Shown here piece by piece: positions 8,193 through 16,595 of a stretch of DNA of 64,000 nucleotides. The notes below the pieces were generated by a model, which had not been told where the DNA came from, searched no databases, and saw nothing but the letters and a program-made list of their open reading frames with translations. This DNA is from Aliihoeflea sp. 40Bstr573 (GTDB taxonomy: Bacteria > Pseudomonadota > Alphaproteobacteria > Rhizobiales > Rhizobiaceae): positions 124,001 to 188,000 of the forward strand of contig NZ_JAAAMH010000001.1 of NCBI RefSeq assembly GCF_024105655.1, in the 5' to 3' direction. Numbering within the stretch: the stretch's first letter is position 1; every line of letters starts with the position of its first letter. The position numbers were made by a program, and so were the translations under genes.

Positions 8193-8446
8193 CGGGGACT
8201 CCTGAAAGGCTCGGGCAGGCGAGCATGCGCCTGAATTGTCGTGCCCAATTCATATTCTGACGGCGGCGATTTCCCATAGTCGGAATGCGACGTCGGCGGA
8301 AACGAAAGCGACCGGAAAACATGCAGGATTCCGTGTCGATTTTGCGACACGGTTTGGCGCGGCCAAGCCCGTTTGCAAACGGCCCTCGACTAGATTGGCG
8401 GGAAAACGCCGCGATCGATGGCGACCGGATAAGGACGGGTTTGGAC
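8193..8446. promoter_or_regulatory. Divergent promoter region between corrinoid protein and MttB-family genes
   Basis: This 254-base intergenic stretch must hold promoters for both directions. It contains three perfect inverted repeats: CAGGCG/CGCCTG with a 6-base loop (8216-8233, in the corrinoid-protein leader), CCGTGTCG/CGACACGG with a 6-base loop (8331-8352), and the 14-base palindrome CCGTTTGCAAACGG (8369-8382). The last two are good operator candidates for MttB expression. No B12 riboswitch could be recognised. Confidence 0.6.
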
Positions 8447-10021
8447 ATGGACGAAAATCTCGCTCACGCGGAAGAGGCGGGCGCAGGACGGCGCGGTCGT
8501 GGAGCCAGCGGCGGCGCGGCGGCACGGCGCGCGGCGCGCTCGGGCGGCGGTCCGGGCAAGACGCTGACCTATATCAAACGCCAGATCCCGCTCTATGAGG
8601 TGCTGAACGAGGAAGGCCTCGCGCTGATCGAGGCCAATGCGGACACCGTTCTCGAAGAGGTAGGCATCGAGTTTCGCGACGACGCCGAGGCGCTGGAGCT
8701 TTGGAAGCAAGCGGGGGCGGATGTGCGCGGCGAGCGGGTGCATTTCCCCAAGGGCCTGTGTCGTGAACTGCTGAAGACCGCTCCGTCCGTCTTCACCCAG
8801 CATGCGCGCAATCCCGAGCGCTCCGTCCAGATCGGCGGCGACGCGACGGTCTTCGCGCCCGTCTACGGCCCTCCCTTCGTGCGCGACCTCGACGGCAATC
8901 GCCGCTATGCGACGATCGAGGATTTCCGCAATTTCGTGAAGCTCGCCTACATGGCGCCATCGATCCATCATTCGGGCGGAACGGTGTGCGAGCCGGTCGA
9001 CATTCCGGTCAACAAGCGGCACCTCGACATGGTGTTCAGCCACATGAAGTTCTCCGACAAGCCCTTCATGGGCTCGGTGACTGCGCCGGAACGCGCTGAG
9101 GACACTGTGGCGATGGCCCGCATATTGTTCGGCGACAAGTTCGTCGACGAGAACACGGTCATCATCAACCTGATTAACGCCAACTCGCCGATGGTCTTCG
9201 ACGAGACCATGCTGGGCGCGGCCAAGGTCTATGCCCGCGCCAACCAGGCGACGATCATCACGCCCTTCATCCTGGCCGGGGCCATGAGTCCGGTGACGGT
9301 GGCGGGCACGCTCACGCAAGTCCTGGCAGAGGTGCTGGCCGGCGCATCCTTCACGCAGCTCGTGCGGCCGGGCGCTCCGGTGCTCTTCGGCACCTTCGCC
9401 TCGTCGATATCCATGCAGTCCGGCGCGCCCACCTTCGGCACGCCGGAGCCGACGCTCGTCTCCTACGGCGCGGGCCAGCTCGCGCGCCGCCTCGGCCTGC
9501 CGTTCCGCACCGGCGGATCGCTCTGCGCCTCCAAAGTGCCCGATGCGCAGGCGGCATACGAAAGCGCGAACACGCTGAACTCGACGGTGCTGGCCGGCAC
9601 CAACTTCGTTCTCCACGCCGCAGGCTGGCTCGAGGGCGGGCTCGCCTCCTGCTACGAGAAGTTCATGATGGATGTCGACCAGCTCGGCATGCAGCAGAAA
9701 TTCGCCGCCGGCATCGATCTGTCGGAAAATGGGCAGGCGATGGACGCGATCCGCGAGGTCGGCCCCGGCAGCCATTATCTTGGTTGCTCACACACGCAGG
9801 CGAACTTCCAGACGGCGTTCTATCGCTCCTCGATTGCCGACAATAATTCCTACGAGCAGTGGCTGGCCGAGGGCGAAAAGACCGCGCCGCAGCGCGCGAA
9901 CGATCTCGCTCGCCGCTGGCTCGATTCCTACGAGTCGCCTTATCTCGATCCGGGCATCGAGGACGGGCTGAAGGACTTCATGGCGAAGAAGAAGGAATCC
10001 ATGCCCGACGCCTTCACTTGA
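8447..10021 (+). CDS. Non-pyrrolysine MttB-family (trimethylamine-methyltransferase-like) corrinoid methyltransferase
   Basis: This 524-residue TIM-barrel enzyme should transfer a methyl from a methylated amine to the corrinoid protein encoded divergently. Family landmarks are LIEANADTVLEEVGIEFRDD, PVYGPPFVRDLDGNRRYAT, HHSGGTVCEPVDIP and GAMSPVTVAGTLTQ. True trimethylamine enzymes carry pyrrolysine at an in-frame amber codon; this gene reads through without one, so it belongs to the MtgB-like branch, whose one well-known member demethylates glycine betaine. ATG 8447 is chosen because AAGGACGGG precedes it and residues upstream look non-coding. The N-terminus (residues 15-38) is Arg/Gly/Ala-rich. 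A weak 6-base stem (10026-10045) follows the gene, without a T run. The substrate is unknown. Confidence 0.92.
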   Translation: MDENLAHAEEAGAGRRGRGASGGAAARRAARSGGGPGKTLTYIKRQIPLYEVLNEEGLALIEANADTVLEEVGIEFRDDAEALELWKQAGADVRGERVHFPKGLCRELLKTAPSVFTQHARNPERSVQIGGDATVFAPVYGPPFVRDLDGNRRYATIEDFRNFVKLAYMAPSIHHSGGTVCEPVDIPVNKRHLDMVFSHMKFSDKPFMGSVTAPERAEDTVAMARILFGDKFVDENTVIINLINANSPMVFDETMLGAAKVYARANQATIITPFILAGAMSPVTVAGTLTQVLAEVLAGASFTQLVRPGAPVLFGTFASSISMQSGAPTFGTPEPTLVSYGAGQLARRLGLPFRTGGSLCASKVPDAQAAYESANTLNSTVLAGTNFVLHAAGWLEGGLASCYEKFMMDVDQLGMQQKFAAGIDLSENGQAMDAIREVGPGSHYLGCSHTQANFQTAFYRSSIADNNSYEQWLAEGEKTAPQRANDLARRWLDSYESPYLDPGIEDGLKDFMAKKKESMPDAFT

Positions 10022-10113
10022 AAGGAGCCCGTATCAGGCCGGGCTAAAGTGGCCGACATCATCCACAAGGAAGTCTGGCGCTCGGCAATGCGAGGGCCGG
10101 ACGGGAAGGCGTG

Positions 10114-10788
10114 ATGCCTTCGCCTGGTCGCTCTGCCGGCATGGCGGTCATCGAGCAGATCGCCGCGCACCTGTGCGCAAACGGCCTCATCCTGCGGGGC
10201 GGGTTCAACTTCGGTCGCGGCGAGGATGCGCCGGCCAAGGCGGTGCTGTTGGTCGGCCATGGCGGGGCAGGGCACTGGCCGCGTTTTCGGGCATGGCGGG
10301 CGCACAACCAAGGCGTCGCCGACCCATTGGACACGTGGTCAAGGCAGGTCATCGACGAGATCGCGAACGATGTGGGCGCGCGCGCGGCCTATCCGAATGA
10401 CCGGCCCCATCTGCCGTTCCAGCAATGGGCGATGCGGGCGGAGGGGCTAAGGCCGTCGCCGATCGGGATTCTCATGCATTCCGAATTCGGGCTGTGGCAC
10501 GCCTATCGCGGGGCGCTGCTGTTCGATTGTATGCTGGCGCTCGGGGAGGCACCAAGGCCGCGCCATCCATGCGATGAATGCGTGGCTCGGCCTTGCCTTC
10601 TGGCGTGTCCGGTCGGCGCATTCAGCGCAAGCGGATATGACGTGATGGCTTGTCGGAGCCATGTTCACGGCGAAGGTCTGAACTGCCGCGAGCAAGGCTG
10701 CATCGCGCGCAATGCCTGTCCACACGACGCGTATCGCTATCCCGCCGAGGTTCAGGCATTTCATATGGATGCGTTTGTGGCTGGATAG
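10114..10788 (+). CDS. 4Fe-4S cluster protein with QueG/RamA-like C-terminal Cys motifs
   Basis: This is a 224-residue protein with two Cys groups at the C-terminus: C153, C156, C161, C165 (CDECVARPCLLACP, a classic [4Fe-4S] pattern) and C180, C191, C196, C202 (CREQGCIARNACP). The centre (PIGILMHSEFGLWHAYRGAL) resembles epoxyqueuosine-reductase-type proteins and short ferredoxins annotated in rhizobia. The start is taken at ATG 10114 (GGAAGG just upstream); GTG 10111 and ATG 10141 are alternatives. It is 92 bases downstream of the MttB-family gene on the same strand. It could be an electron donor to the corrinoid activase; this is inference, and an independent redox role is equally possible. 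Confidence 0.75.
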   Translation: MPSPGRSAGMAVIEQIAAHLCANGLILRGGFNFGRGEDAPAKAVLLVGHGGAGHWPRFRAWRAHNQGVADPLDTWSRQVIDEIANDVGARAAYPNDRPHLPFQQWAMRAEGLRPSPIGILMHSEFGLWHAYRGALLFDCMLALGEAPRPRHPCDECVARPCLLACPVGAFSASGYDVMACRSHVHGEGLNCREQGCIARNACPHDAYRYPAEVQAFHMDAFVAG

Positions 10789-10817
10789 TTTGGTCGAGTG
10801 AAGCTCACTAGAAGAAT

Positions 10818-11276
10818 TCAGATCGCCAGCCGTGTCGTATGCTTGATGCTCTTCAGCACCAGATTTGTGCGTACGTTAGCGATACCCGGCAGACGGAACA
10901 GAAACCCTTCGAGGAAGGCATTGTAGGCGTCGAGGTCGACGCAAAGGACGCGCAGATGATAGTCGGCCTCGCCTGTCGTCGAGAAGCAGTCCAGCACCTC
11001 GGGCCTTTGCTGGACCTCGGCGATGAATGTGTCGACATGGCCGTGGTCGTGGCGGGTGAGGGTGACGTGGACGATGGCATGGAAGTTCAGTCCCGCCCGG
11101 CTCGGATCGAGCAAGGCGCGGTAATCGCTGATGATCCCGGCCTCCTCCAGCGCCCGCACGCGACGCCAGCAGGCCGAGGCCGACATGCCCGCCCGGTCTG
11201 CAAGGTCCTGGTTGGAAATACGGCCGTTTTCCTGCAAGATCGAGAGAAGGCGGCGGTCCGGTTCTTCCAGTTGCAT
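10818..11276 (-). CDS. Lrp/AsnC-family transcriptional regulator
   Basis: This is a 152-residue regulator. Residues 1-60 carry the AsnC helix-turn-helix ([40 protein letters not shown]), and residues 65-150 the RAM ligand-binding fold (VTLTRHDHGHVDTFIAEVQQ, FSTTGEADYHLRVLC). The start at 11276 fits the family; a longer open frame would run into the divergent gene. It is divergent from the indolepyruvate oxidoreductase gene across 139 bases, the usual arrangement for an amino-acid-responsive activator of that gene, so an aromatic or branched amino acid is the likely effector. Confidence 0.9.
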   Translation of the reverse strand: MQLEEPDRRLLSILQENGRISNQDLADRAGMSASACWRRVRALEEAGIISDYRALLDPSRAGLNFHAIVHVTLTRHDHGHVDTFIAEVQQRPEVLDCFSTTGEADYHLRVLCVDLDAYNAFLEGFLFRLPGIANVRTNLVLKSIKHTTRLAI

Positions 11277-11415
11277 CGCAATACCCGAATGAATTGACCA
11301 GCTATCGCCGAATTCGCGGCAATGGCTTGCGCATTGATGGCTCAGCGGCCGCAAATCGGCAAGCTCTTTCACCCGATCGGGCGTATCCTGTCCCGAGCCA
11401 ATCGGGAGACTAGCC

Positions 11416-14400
11416 ATGACCGTTCACGAGCCCATTCGCGAACTCGCCCGCTACCAGCTCAAGGACCGTTACGAGATGGAACGCGGACGCGTCTTCATGA
11501 CGGGCACGCAGGCGCTGGTGCGGATAGCACTCGACCAGGCCCGTCGCGACCGCGCGGCAGGCCGGAAGACCGGCGGGTTCATTTCCGGCTATCGCGGCTC
11601 GCCACTCGGCGGCCTCGATCTCGAATTGTGGCGCATCGGAAAGAAGCTCAAGGAATCGCGGATCGAATTCCTGCCGGCGGTGAACGAGGATCTGGCGGCG
11701 ACGGCTGTGTTGGGCTCTCAGCAGGTCGAGACCAACCCCAGGCGCGAGGTCGAGGGCGTCTTCGGCATGTGGTACGGCAAAGGGCCGGGCGTCGACCGTT
11801 CGGGCGACGCGCTGAAGCACGGCAACGCCTATGGCTCCTCGCCCAATGGCGGCGTGCTGGTGGTGGCCGGCGATGACCATGGTTGCGTCTCCTCATCCAT
11901 GCCGCACCAGTCGGACGTCGCCTTCATGGCGTGGTTCATGCCGACGCTGAACCCGGCGAGCGTGGCGGAGTATCTCGAGTTCGGCGAGTACGGCTATGCG
12001 CTGTCGCGCTATTCGGGCATGTGGGTCGGCTTCAAGGCGATCTCGGAAACCGTGGAATCGGGTGCGTCTTTCGAACTGAAAGCCGACAGGCAGTTCAAGG
12101 CGCCAGACTTCACGCCGCCGCCCGATGGTCTCCATTATCGCTGGCCCGATTTGCCCGGACCGCAGATCGAGGAGCGGATGGAGGCGAAGAAGCAAGCGGT
12201 CTTCGCTTTCGCGGACGCAAATCCAATCGACCGGCACATCTATGAGGTGCGCGACGCCAAGTTCGGCATCGTTACGACGGGCAAGGGCCATCTCGACCTG
12301 ATGGAGGCGCTGCGGCTTCTGGGGATCGGCGAGGCGGAGTGCCGCGAACTCGGCATCGACATCTACAAGGTCGGCATGGTTTGGCCGCTGGCGCGCCGCG
12401 ACGCGCTCGATTTCGTTCGCGGCAAGCAGGAAGTCCTCGTGATCGAGGAAAAGCGCGGCATCATCGAGAGCCAGTTCAAGGAATATTTCTACGACTGGCC
12501 CGGCGACAAGCCCAAGCGCATGGTCGGCAAGCGCGACGAGGCGGGCGAGCGGCTGGTGCCCTGGACCGGGGAATTGTCGCCGCGCCAGCTAGTGCCGATC
12601 GTGGCCAAGCGCCTCGACGGCATCTTCCCCGGACGCGGCTTCACGGAACGGGCGCAGCGCATTTCGGAAGCGCCGCGCATCGCGCTAAACGTTCCGGGCG
12701 CAACGCGCACACCTTATTTCTGTTCGGGCTGCCCGCACAATACTTCGACCAAGGTTCCTGAGGGCTCGCAGGCGCTCGCCGGCATAGGCTGTCATTTCAT
12801 GGCGTCATGGATGGACCGCGAGACGAGTTCGCTGATCCAGATGGGCGGCGAGGGGGTGAACTGGGCTGCGTCCTCGCTCTTCACCGGCAAGGGCCATGTG
12901 TTCCAGAATCTGGGCGAGGGCACCTATTATCATTCTGGCTCGATGGCAATCCGGCAGGCGATCGCCGCGAAGGCCAACATTACCTACAAGATCCTCTTCA
13001 ACGACGCGGTGGCGATGACCGGCGGCCAGCCCGTGGACGGGCCGATCTCGGTCCACGCCATCGCGGCCGAAGTGCGGGCGGAAGGCGTGAAGCGGATCGC
13101 GCTCGTGTCCGACGATCCGGAAAAGTTCTCGATGCAGGACTTTCCCGCTGGCGCGACGTTGCATCATCGCCGCGAGATGGACGCCGTCCAGCGTGAACTG
13201 CGGGATATCGAGGGCGTCTCGGTCTTGATCTACGAGCAGACCTGCGCGACCGAAAAGCGGCGGCGGCGCAAGCGAGGCACGTTGGAAGACCCGAAGAAGT
13301 TCGTCGTCATCAACGAACTCGTCTGCGAGGGCTGCGGCGACTGCTCGGTCGAATCGAACTGCCTGTCGGTCGAGCCGCTGGAAACCGAGTTCGGCACCAA
13401 GAGGCGAATCAACCAGTCGTCCTGCAACAAGGATTTCTCGTGCCTCAACGGCTTTTGTCCGAGCTTCGTGACGGTGGAGGGCGCGACGCGCAGAAAGAAG
13501 AGTGGCGTCGAATTCGACCTCGCGACGCTTGCCGCGGACATCGCCGCACCTGACATCCCCGCTCTGGAAAAACCGTTCGATCTCCTGATCACCGGCGTCG
13601 GCGGAACCGGCGTCGTGACGGTCGGCCAGCTCGTCACCATGGCGGCACACTTGGAGGCCAAGGGCGCGACCGTGCTCGACTTCACCGGTTTTGCGCAAAA
13701 GTTCGGCCCGGTGCTCTCCTTCGTCAGGCTGGCGGCGAGCCCACAGGCGATCCATCAGGTGCGCATCGACGGTGGCGCGGCCGACGCGCTGATCGGCTGC
13801 GACATCGTCGTATCGTCCTCGCCAAAGGCCTCTGCGACCTATCGCGCGGGGATGAAGGCCGCGGTGAACCTCGCCAAGATGCCGACCGGCGACATCGTGC
13901 GCCGTCGCGACGCGGATCTTGCCGTCGACCAGCGGCTGGCGGCAATTGCCGGCGTGGTCGGAGAGGGGGCGCTGACGGCGGTCGATGCCAACGCGCTGTC
14001 CGAAAAGCTGATGGGCGATACGGTTTTCGCGAATGTGATGATGCTCGGTTTTGCCTGGCAGCTCGGTCTCGTGCCGGTCGGCCACGAGGCGCTGCGACAG
14101 GCGATCGAACTCAACGGCGTGGCAATCGAGGCGAACCATCGCGCGTTCCTGATCGGGCGGTTGGCGGCGGCGAAGCCCGAGGCGGTGTCAGCACTGTTCA
14201 AGCCCAAGCCAGTTGGCGGCGAAACGCTGGACCAGATCGTCATGCGCCGCGAGGCGTTTCTGACCGACTATCAGGACGCCGCCTATGCCGGGCGCTATCG
14301 CGCGCTTGTGGATCGCGTTCGGGCGGCGGAGGCGGGCTTGAGGTCGCAGAGATTGACAGAGGCCGTCGCGCGCTCGCTCTTCAAGCTGATGGCCTACAAG

Positions 14401-14844
14401 GACGAGTACGAGGTCGCGCGGCTTCACACGCAAACGGGCCTGAAGGCAAAGCTCGCGGCCGAGTTTGAGGGTGACTGGAAGATCGTCCATCACCTCGCGC
14501 CGCCGATGTTGAACGGTGAGAAGGATGCGCGGGGGCGGCCGTTGAAGCGCGCGTTCGGACCGTGGATCAGGAAGCCGTTCCACGTTCTGGCGCGCATGAA
14601 GAAGCTACGCGGTACGCCGCTCGACATCTTCGGCTACACGGCCGAGCGGCGAATGGAACGGGCGCTGATCGACTGGTACGAGACGAAGATCGAGGAAGCG
14701 CTGGCCCGGCTTTCACCGCAAACCCATGCGGCGATCACCGAAGCGATGGCGTTGCCGATGCAGATTCGCGGCTTCGGGCCGGTCAAGGACAAGGCGGTTG
14801 CCGAGGTCAAGCCGAAGCTGGATGGCGCGCTGTCTTCTCTTTGA
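11416..14844 (+). CDS. Indolepyruvate ferredoxin oxidoreductase, fused single-chain form
   Basis: This 1142-residue enzyme oxidatively decarboxylates aryl or branched 2-oxo acids to acyl-CoA with ferredoxin reduction. It has an N-terminal pyruvate-ferredoxin-oxidoreductase-like TPP domain (GYRGSPLGGLDLEL, FPAGATLHHRREMD), a cysteine region (YFCSGCPHNTSTKVP, near 430), a ferredoxin-like region (ELVCEGCGDCSVESNC, SCNKDFSCLNGFCPSF, near 635-695), the gamma domain (LLITGVGGTGVVTVGQLV, near 725) and a C-terminal DUF6537-type tail. Archaeal enzymes split this into IorA and IorB. Such fused forms are common in aerobic proteobacteria, where they are thought to serve Phe/Tyr/Trp/Leu catabolism. It is probably controlled by the divergent Lrp-type gene. 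Confidence 0.92.
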   Translation: MTVHEPIRELARYQLKDRYEMERGRVFMTGTQALVRIALDQARRDRAAGRKTGGFISGYRGSPLGGLDLELWRIGKKLKESRIEFLPAVNEDLAATAVLGSQQVETNPRREVEGVFGMWYGKGPGVDRSGDALKHGNAYGSSPNGGVLVVAGDDHGCVSSSMPHQSDVAFMAWFMPTLNPASVAEYLEFGEYGYALSRYSGMWVGFKAISETVESGASFELKADRQFKAPDFTPPPDGLHYRWPDLPGPQIEERMEAKKQAVFAFADANPIDRHIYEVRDAKFGIVTTGKGHLDLMEALRLLGIGEAECRELGIDIYKVGMVWPLARRDALDFVRGKQEVLVIEEKRGIIESQFKEYFYDWPGDKPKRMVGKRDEAGERLVPWTGELSPRQLVPIVAKRLDGIFPGRGFTERAQRISEAPRIALNVPGATRTPYFCSGCPHNTSTKVPEGSQALAGIGCHFMASWMDRETSSLIQMGGEGVNWAASSLFTGKGHVFQNLGEGTYYHSGSMAIRQAIAAKANITYKILFNDAVAMTGGQPVDGPISVHAIAAEVRAEGVKRIALVSDDPEKFSMQDFPAGATLHHRREMDAVQRELRDIEGVSVLIYEQTCATEKRRRRKRGTLEDPKKFVVINELVCEGCGDCSVESNCLSVEPLETEFGTKRRINQSSCNKDFSCLNGFCPSFVTVEGATRRKKSGVEFDLATLAADIAAPDIPALEKPFDLLITGVGGTGVVTVGQLVTMAAHLEAKGATVLDFTGFAQKFGPVLSFVRLAASPQAIHQVRIDGGAADALIGCDIVVSSSPKASATYRAGMKAAVNLAKMPTGDIVRRRDADLAVDQRLAAIAGVVGEGALTAVDANALSEKLMGDTVFANVMMLGFAWQLGLVPVGHEALRQAIELNGVAIEANHRAFLIGRLAAAKPEAVSALFKPKPVGGETLDQIVMRREAFLTDYQDAAYAGRYRALVDRVRAAEAGLRSQRLTEAVARSLFKLMAYKDEYEVARLHTQTGLKAKLAAEFEGDWKIVHHLAPPMLNGEKDARGRPLKRAFGPWIRKPFHVLARMKKLRGTPLDIFGYTAERRMERALIDWYETKIEEALARLSPQTHAAITEAMALPMQIRGFGPVKDKAVAEVKPKLDGALSSL

Positions 14845-15032
14845 AGCGCGCTCACGTTTTGTGACCGGGGGCCAAGGTTAGGCTTGCGTCCTCCGGATCG
14901 CTGCGCTAACCCTCGCCGCGTTGCAACAAGGCCCATGGCCGGTCCCGTTTCAGGCTTGCGAAAGAGTCGCGCTACTTCTCTCGGCGCCACCCCGCTATAG
15001 TCAGGGATCGACGCTCAACGGGAAGTCGGTTC

Positions 15033-15398
15033 ATGAACGAAGTGCTCACCTCATACCTGCCCATCGTTATCTTCATGGGCGTGGCGCTGATCGTCGGTCT
15101 GGCGCTGATCGCGGCGCCCTTCCTCATCGCCTACCGCAATCCGGACCCGGAGAAACTGTCGGCCTACGAGTGCGGATTCAATGCCTTCGACGACGCCCGC
15201 ATGAAGTTCGACATCCGCTTCTACCTCGTCGCGATCCTGTTCATCATCTTCGATCTCGAAGTCGCCTTCCTCTTCCCCTGGGCGGTCTCGTTCGGCGAAA
15301 TCGGCATGCTCGGCTTCTGGTCGATGATGATTTTCCTGGGCGTTCTGACGATCGGCTTTATCTACGAATGGAAAAAGGGAGCGCTGGAATGGGATTGA
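15033..15398 (+). CDS. nuoA: NADH-quinone oxidoreductase subunit A
   Basis: This 121-residue membrane subunit of complex I has three transmembrane helices: residues 7-30 ([20 protein letters not shown]), about 65-85 ([20 protein letters not shown], with the conserved acidic residues) and 92-113. [20 protein letters not shown] is the diagnostic loop. GGGAAG upstream serves as ribosome-binding site. It opens the 14-gene nuo operon; the 188 bases upstream hold its promoter but no confident -35/-10 pair could be assigned. It overlaps nuoB by 10 bases. Confidence 0.97.
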   Translation: MNEVLTSYLPIVIFMGVALIVGLALIAAPFLIAYRNPDPEKLSAYECGFNAFDDARMKFDIRFYLVAILFIIFDLEVAFLFPWAVSFGEIGMLGFWSMMIFLGVLTIGFIYEWKKGALEWD

Positions 15399-15970
15399 TC
15401 GATAACTCCCAGACCCTCGTCGCGCCGCAACCCAAGGGTCTGGTCGACCCGCGCACGGGCAATCCGATCGGATCTGACGATCCGTTCTTCCTCAATGTGA
15501 AGGAAGAGCTCGACGACAAGGGTTTTCTCGTTACCTCGTCCGAGGCGCTGATCACCTGGGCGCGCTCCGGCTCGCTGATGTTCATGACGTTCGGCCTGGC
15601 CTGCTGCGCCGTGGAGATGATCCACACCTCCATGCCGCGCTACGATTCGGAGCGGTTCGGCGTCGCGCCGCGTGCCTCTCCGCGTCAGTCCGACATCATG
15701 ATCGTCGCCGGGACTTTGACCAACAAGATGGCGCCGGCGCTGCGCAAGGTCTACGACCAGATGCCGGAGCCGCGCTACGTCATCTCCATGGGGTCGTGCG
15801 CCAATGGCGGCGGCTACTATCACTATTCCTATTCGGTCGTGCGCGGCTGCGACCGCATCGTGCCGGTCGACATCTACGTGCCCGGTTGCCCGCCTTCGGC
15901 GGAAGCGTTGCTCTACGGCGTTCTTCTTCTTCAAAAGAAGATCCGCCGCACCGGCACGATCGAGCGCTAG
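15389..15970 (+). CDS. nuoB: NADH-quinone oxidoreductase subunit B
   Basis: This 193-residue peripheral-arm subunit binds cluster N2, the last [4Fe-4S] centre before quinone. The ligands are visible: the tandem C72-C73 in [10 protein letters not shown], Cys in [12 protein letters not shown] and Cys in [12 protein letters not shown]. The ATG is inside the end of nuoA, so translation is coupled. The N-terminal 35 residues (to about GSDDPFF) are the usual variable extension of alphaproteobacterial NuoB. Confidence 0.97.
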   Translation: MGLIDNSQTLVAPQPKGLVDPRTGNPIGSDDPFFLNVKEELDDKGFLVTSSEALITWARSGSLMFMTFGLACCAVEMIHTSMPRYDSERFGVAPRASPRQSDIMIVAGTLTNKMAPALRKVYDQMPEPRYVISMGSCANGGGYYHYSYSVVRGCDRIVPVDIYVPGCPPSAEALLYGVLLLQKKIRRTGTIER

Positions 15971-15980
15971 GACAGGACGA

Positions 15981-16586
15981 ATGAGCGAAGCTCTCAAAGA
16001 CCTTGCCGCCTACATCAAGGAGCGGCTCGATGCGCAGGTTCAGGACGCGGTCGTCGCCTTCGGCGACCTGACCATCCATGTCGAGCCGGGCGACCTGATC
16101 GCCGTGCTCGAATTCCTGAAGAACGACGTGCAGTGCCGTTTCGTGTCGATCATCGACATCTGCGGCGCGGACTATCCGGCACGCGAGAAACGCTTCGACG
16201 TCGTCTACCATCTGCTCTCGCCCTATACGAACCAGCGCGTGCGCCTGAAAGTGAAGACGGACGAGGACAACCCGGTCCCTTCTGCCACCGAGGTTTTTCC
16301 CGGTGCCGACTGGTTCGAGCGCGAAACCTACGATCTCTACGGCGTGCTGTTCACCGGTCACCCGGACCTTCGCCGCATCCTGACCGACTATGGTTTCGAG
16401 GGCCATCCGCTGAGAAAGGACTTCCCGCTGACCGGCTTCGTCGAGGTTCGCTACGACGATGAAGTCAAGCGCGTTGTCTATGAGCCCGTCGAGCTGAAGC
16501 AGGAATTCCGCAACTTCGACTTCCTCTCGCCTTGGGAGGGCACGGATTACGTGCTGCCGGGCGATGAGAAGGCGAAAGCGAATTGA
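15981..16586 (+). CDS. nuoC: NADH-quinone oxidoreductase subunit C
   Basis: This is a 201-residue 30-kDa-type subunit. ATG 15981 follows GGACAGGACGA after the nuoB stop, and the family's N-terminus ([16 protein letters not shown]) begins there. Diagnostic segments are [37 protein letters not shown] and the signature [20 protein letters not shown]. It is separate from nuoD, unlike the E. coli nuoCD fusion. Confidence 0.97.
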   Translation: MSEALKDLAAYIKERLDAQVQDAVVAFGDLTIHVEPGDLIAVLEFLKNDVQCRFVSIIDICGADYPAREKRFDVVYHLLSPYTNQRVRLKVKTDEDNPVPSATEVFPGADWFERETYDLYGVLFTGHPDLRRILTDYGFEGHPLRKDFPLTGFVEVRYDDEVKRVVYEPVELKQEFRNFDFLSPWEGTDYVLPGDEKAKAN

Positions 16587-16595
16587 GGCGCCGCA

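Noticed and set aside
8193-8260. Possible cobalamin riboswitch in the corrinoid-protein leader (GCCTGCC resembles the end of a B12 box)
   Set aside because: Only the last six bases of the B12 box match, the leader is too short, and no supporting stems were found. The cobT upstream region also lacks one.
8447-10021. Pyrrolysine-encoding trimethylamine methyltransferase
   Set aside because: The gene has no in-frame amber codon, and no pyrrolysine biosynthesis genes are present in the window.
12805-14139. A minus-strand open stretch of 444 codons inside the indolepyruvate oxidoreductase gene
   Set aside because: No recognisable family and no ribosome-binding site; the sense gene is continuous and conserved through this interval.
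14845-15032. A sigma-70-type promoter before nuoA (CTATAG near 14994)
   Set aside because: A -10-like hexamer is present but no -35 element at acceptable spacing was found, so no promoter feature is claimed.
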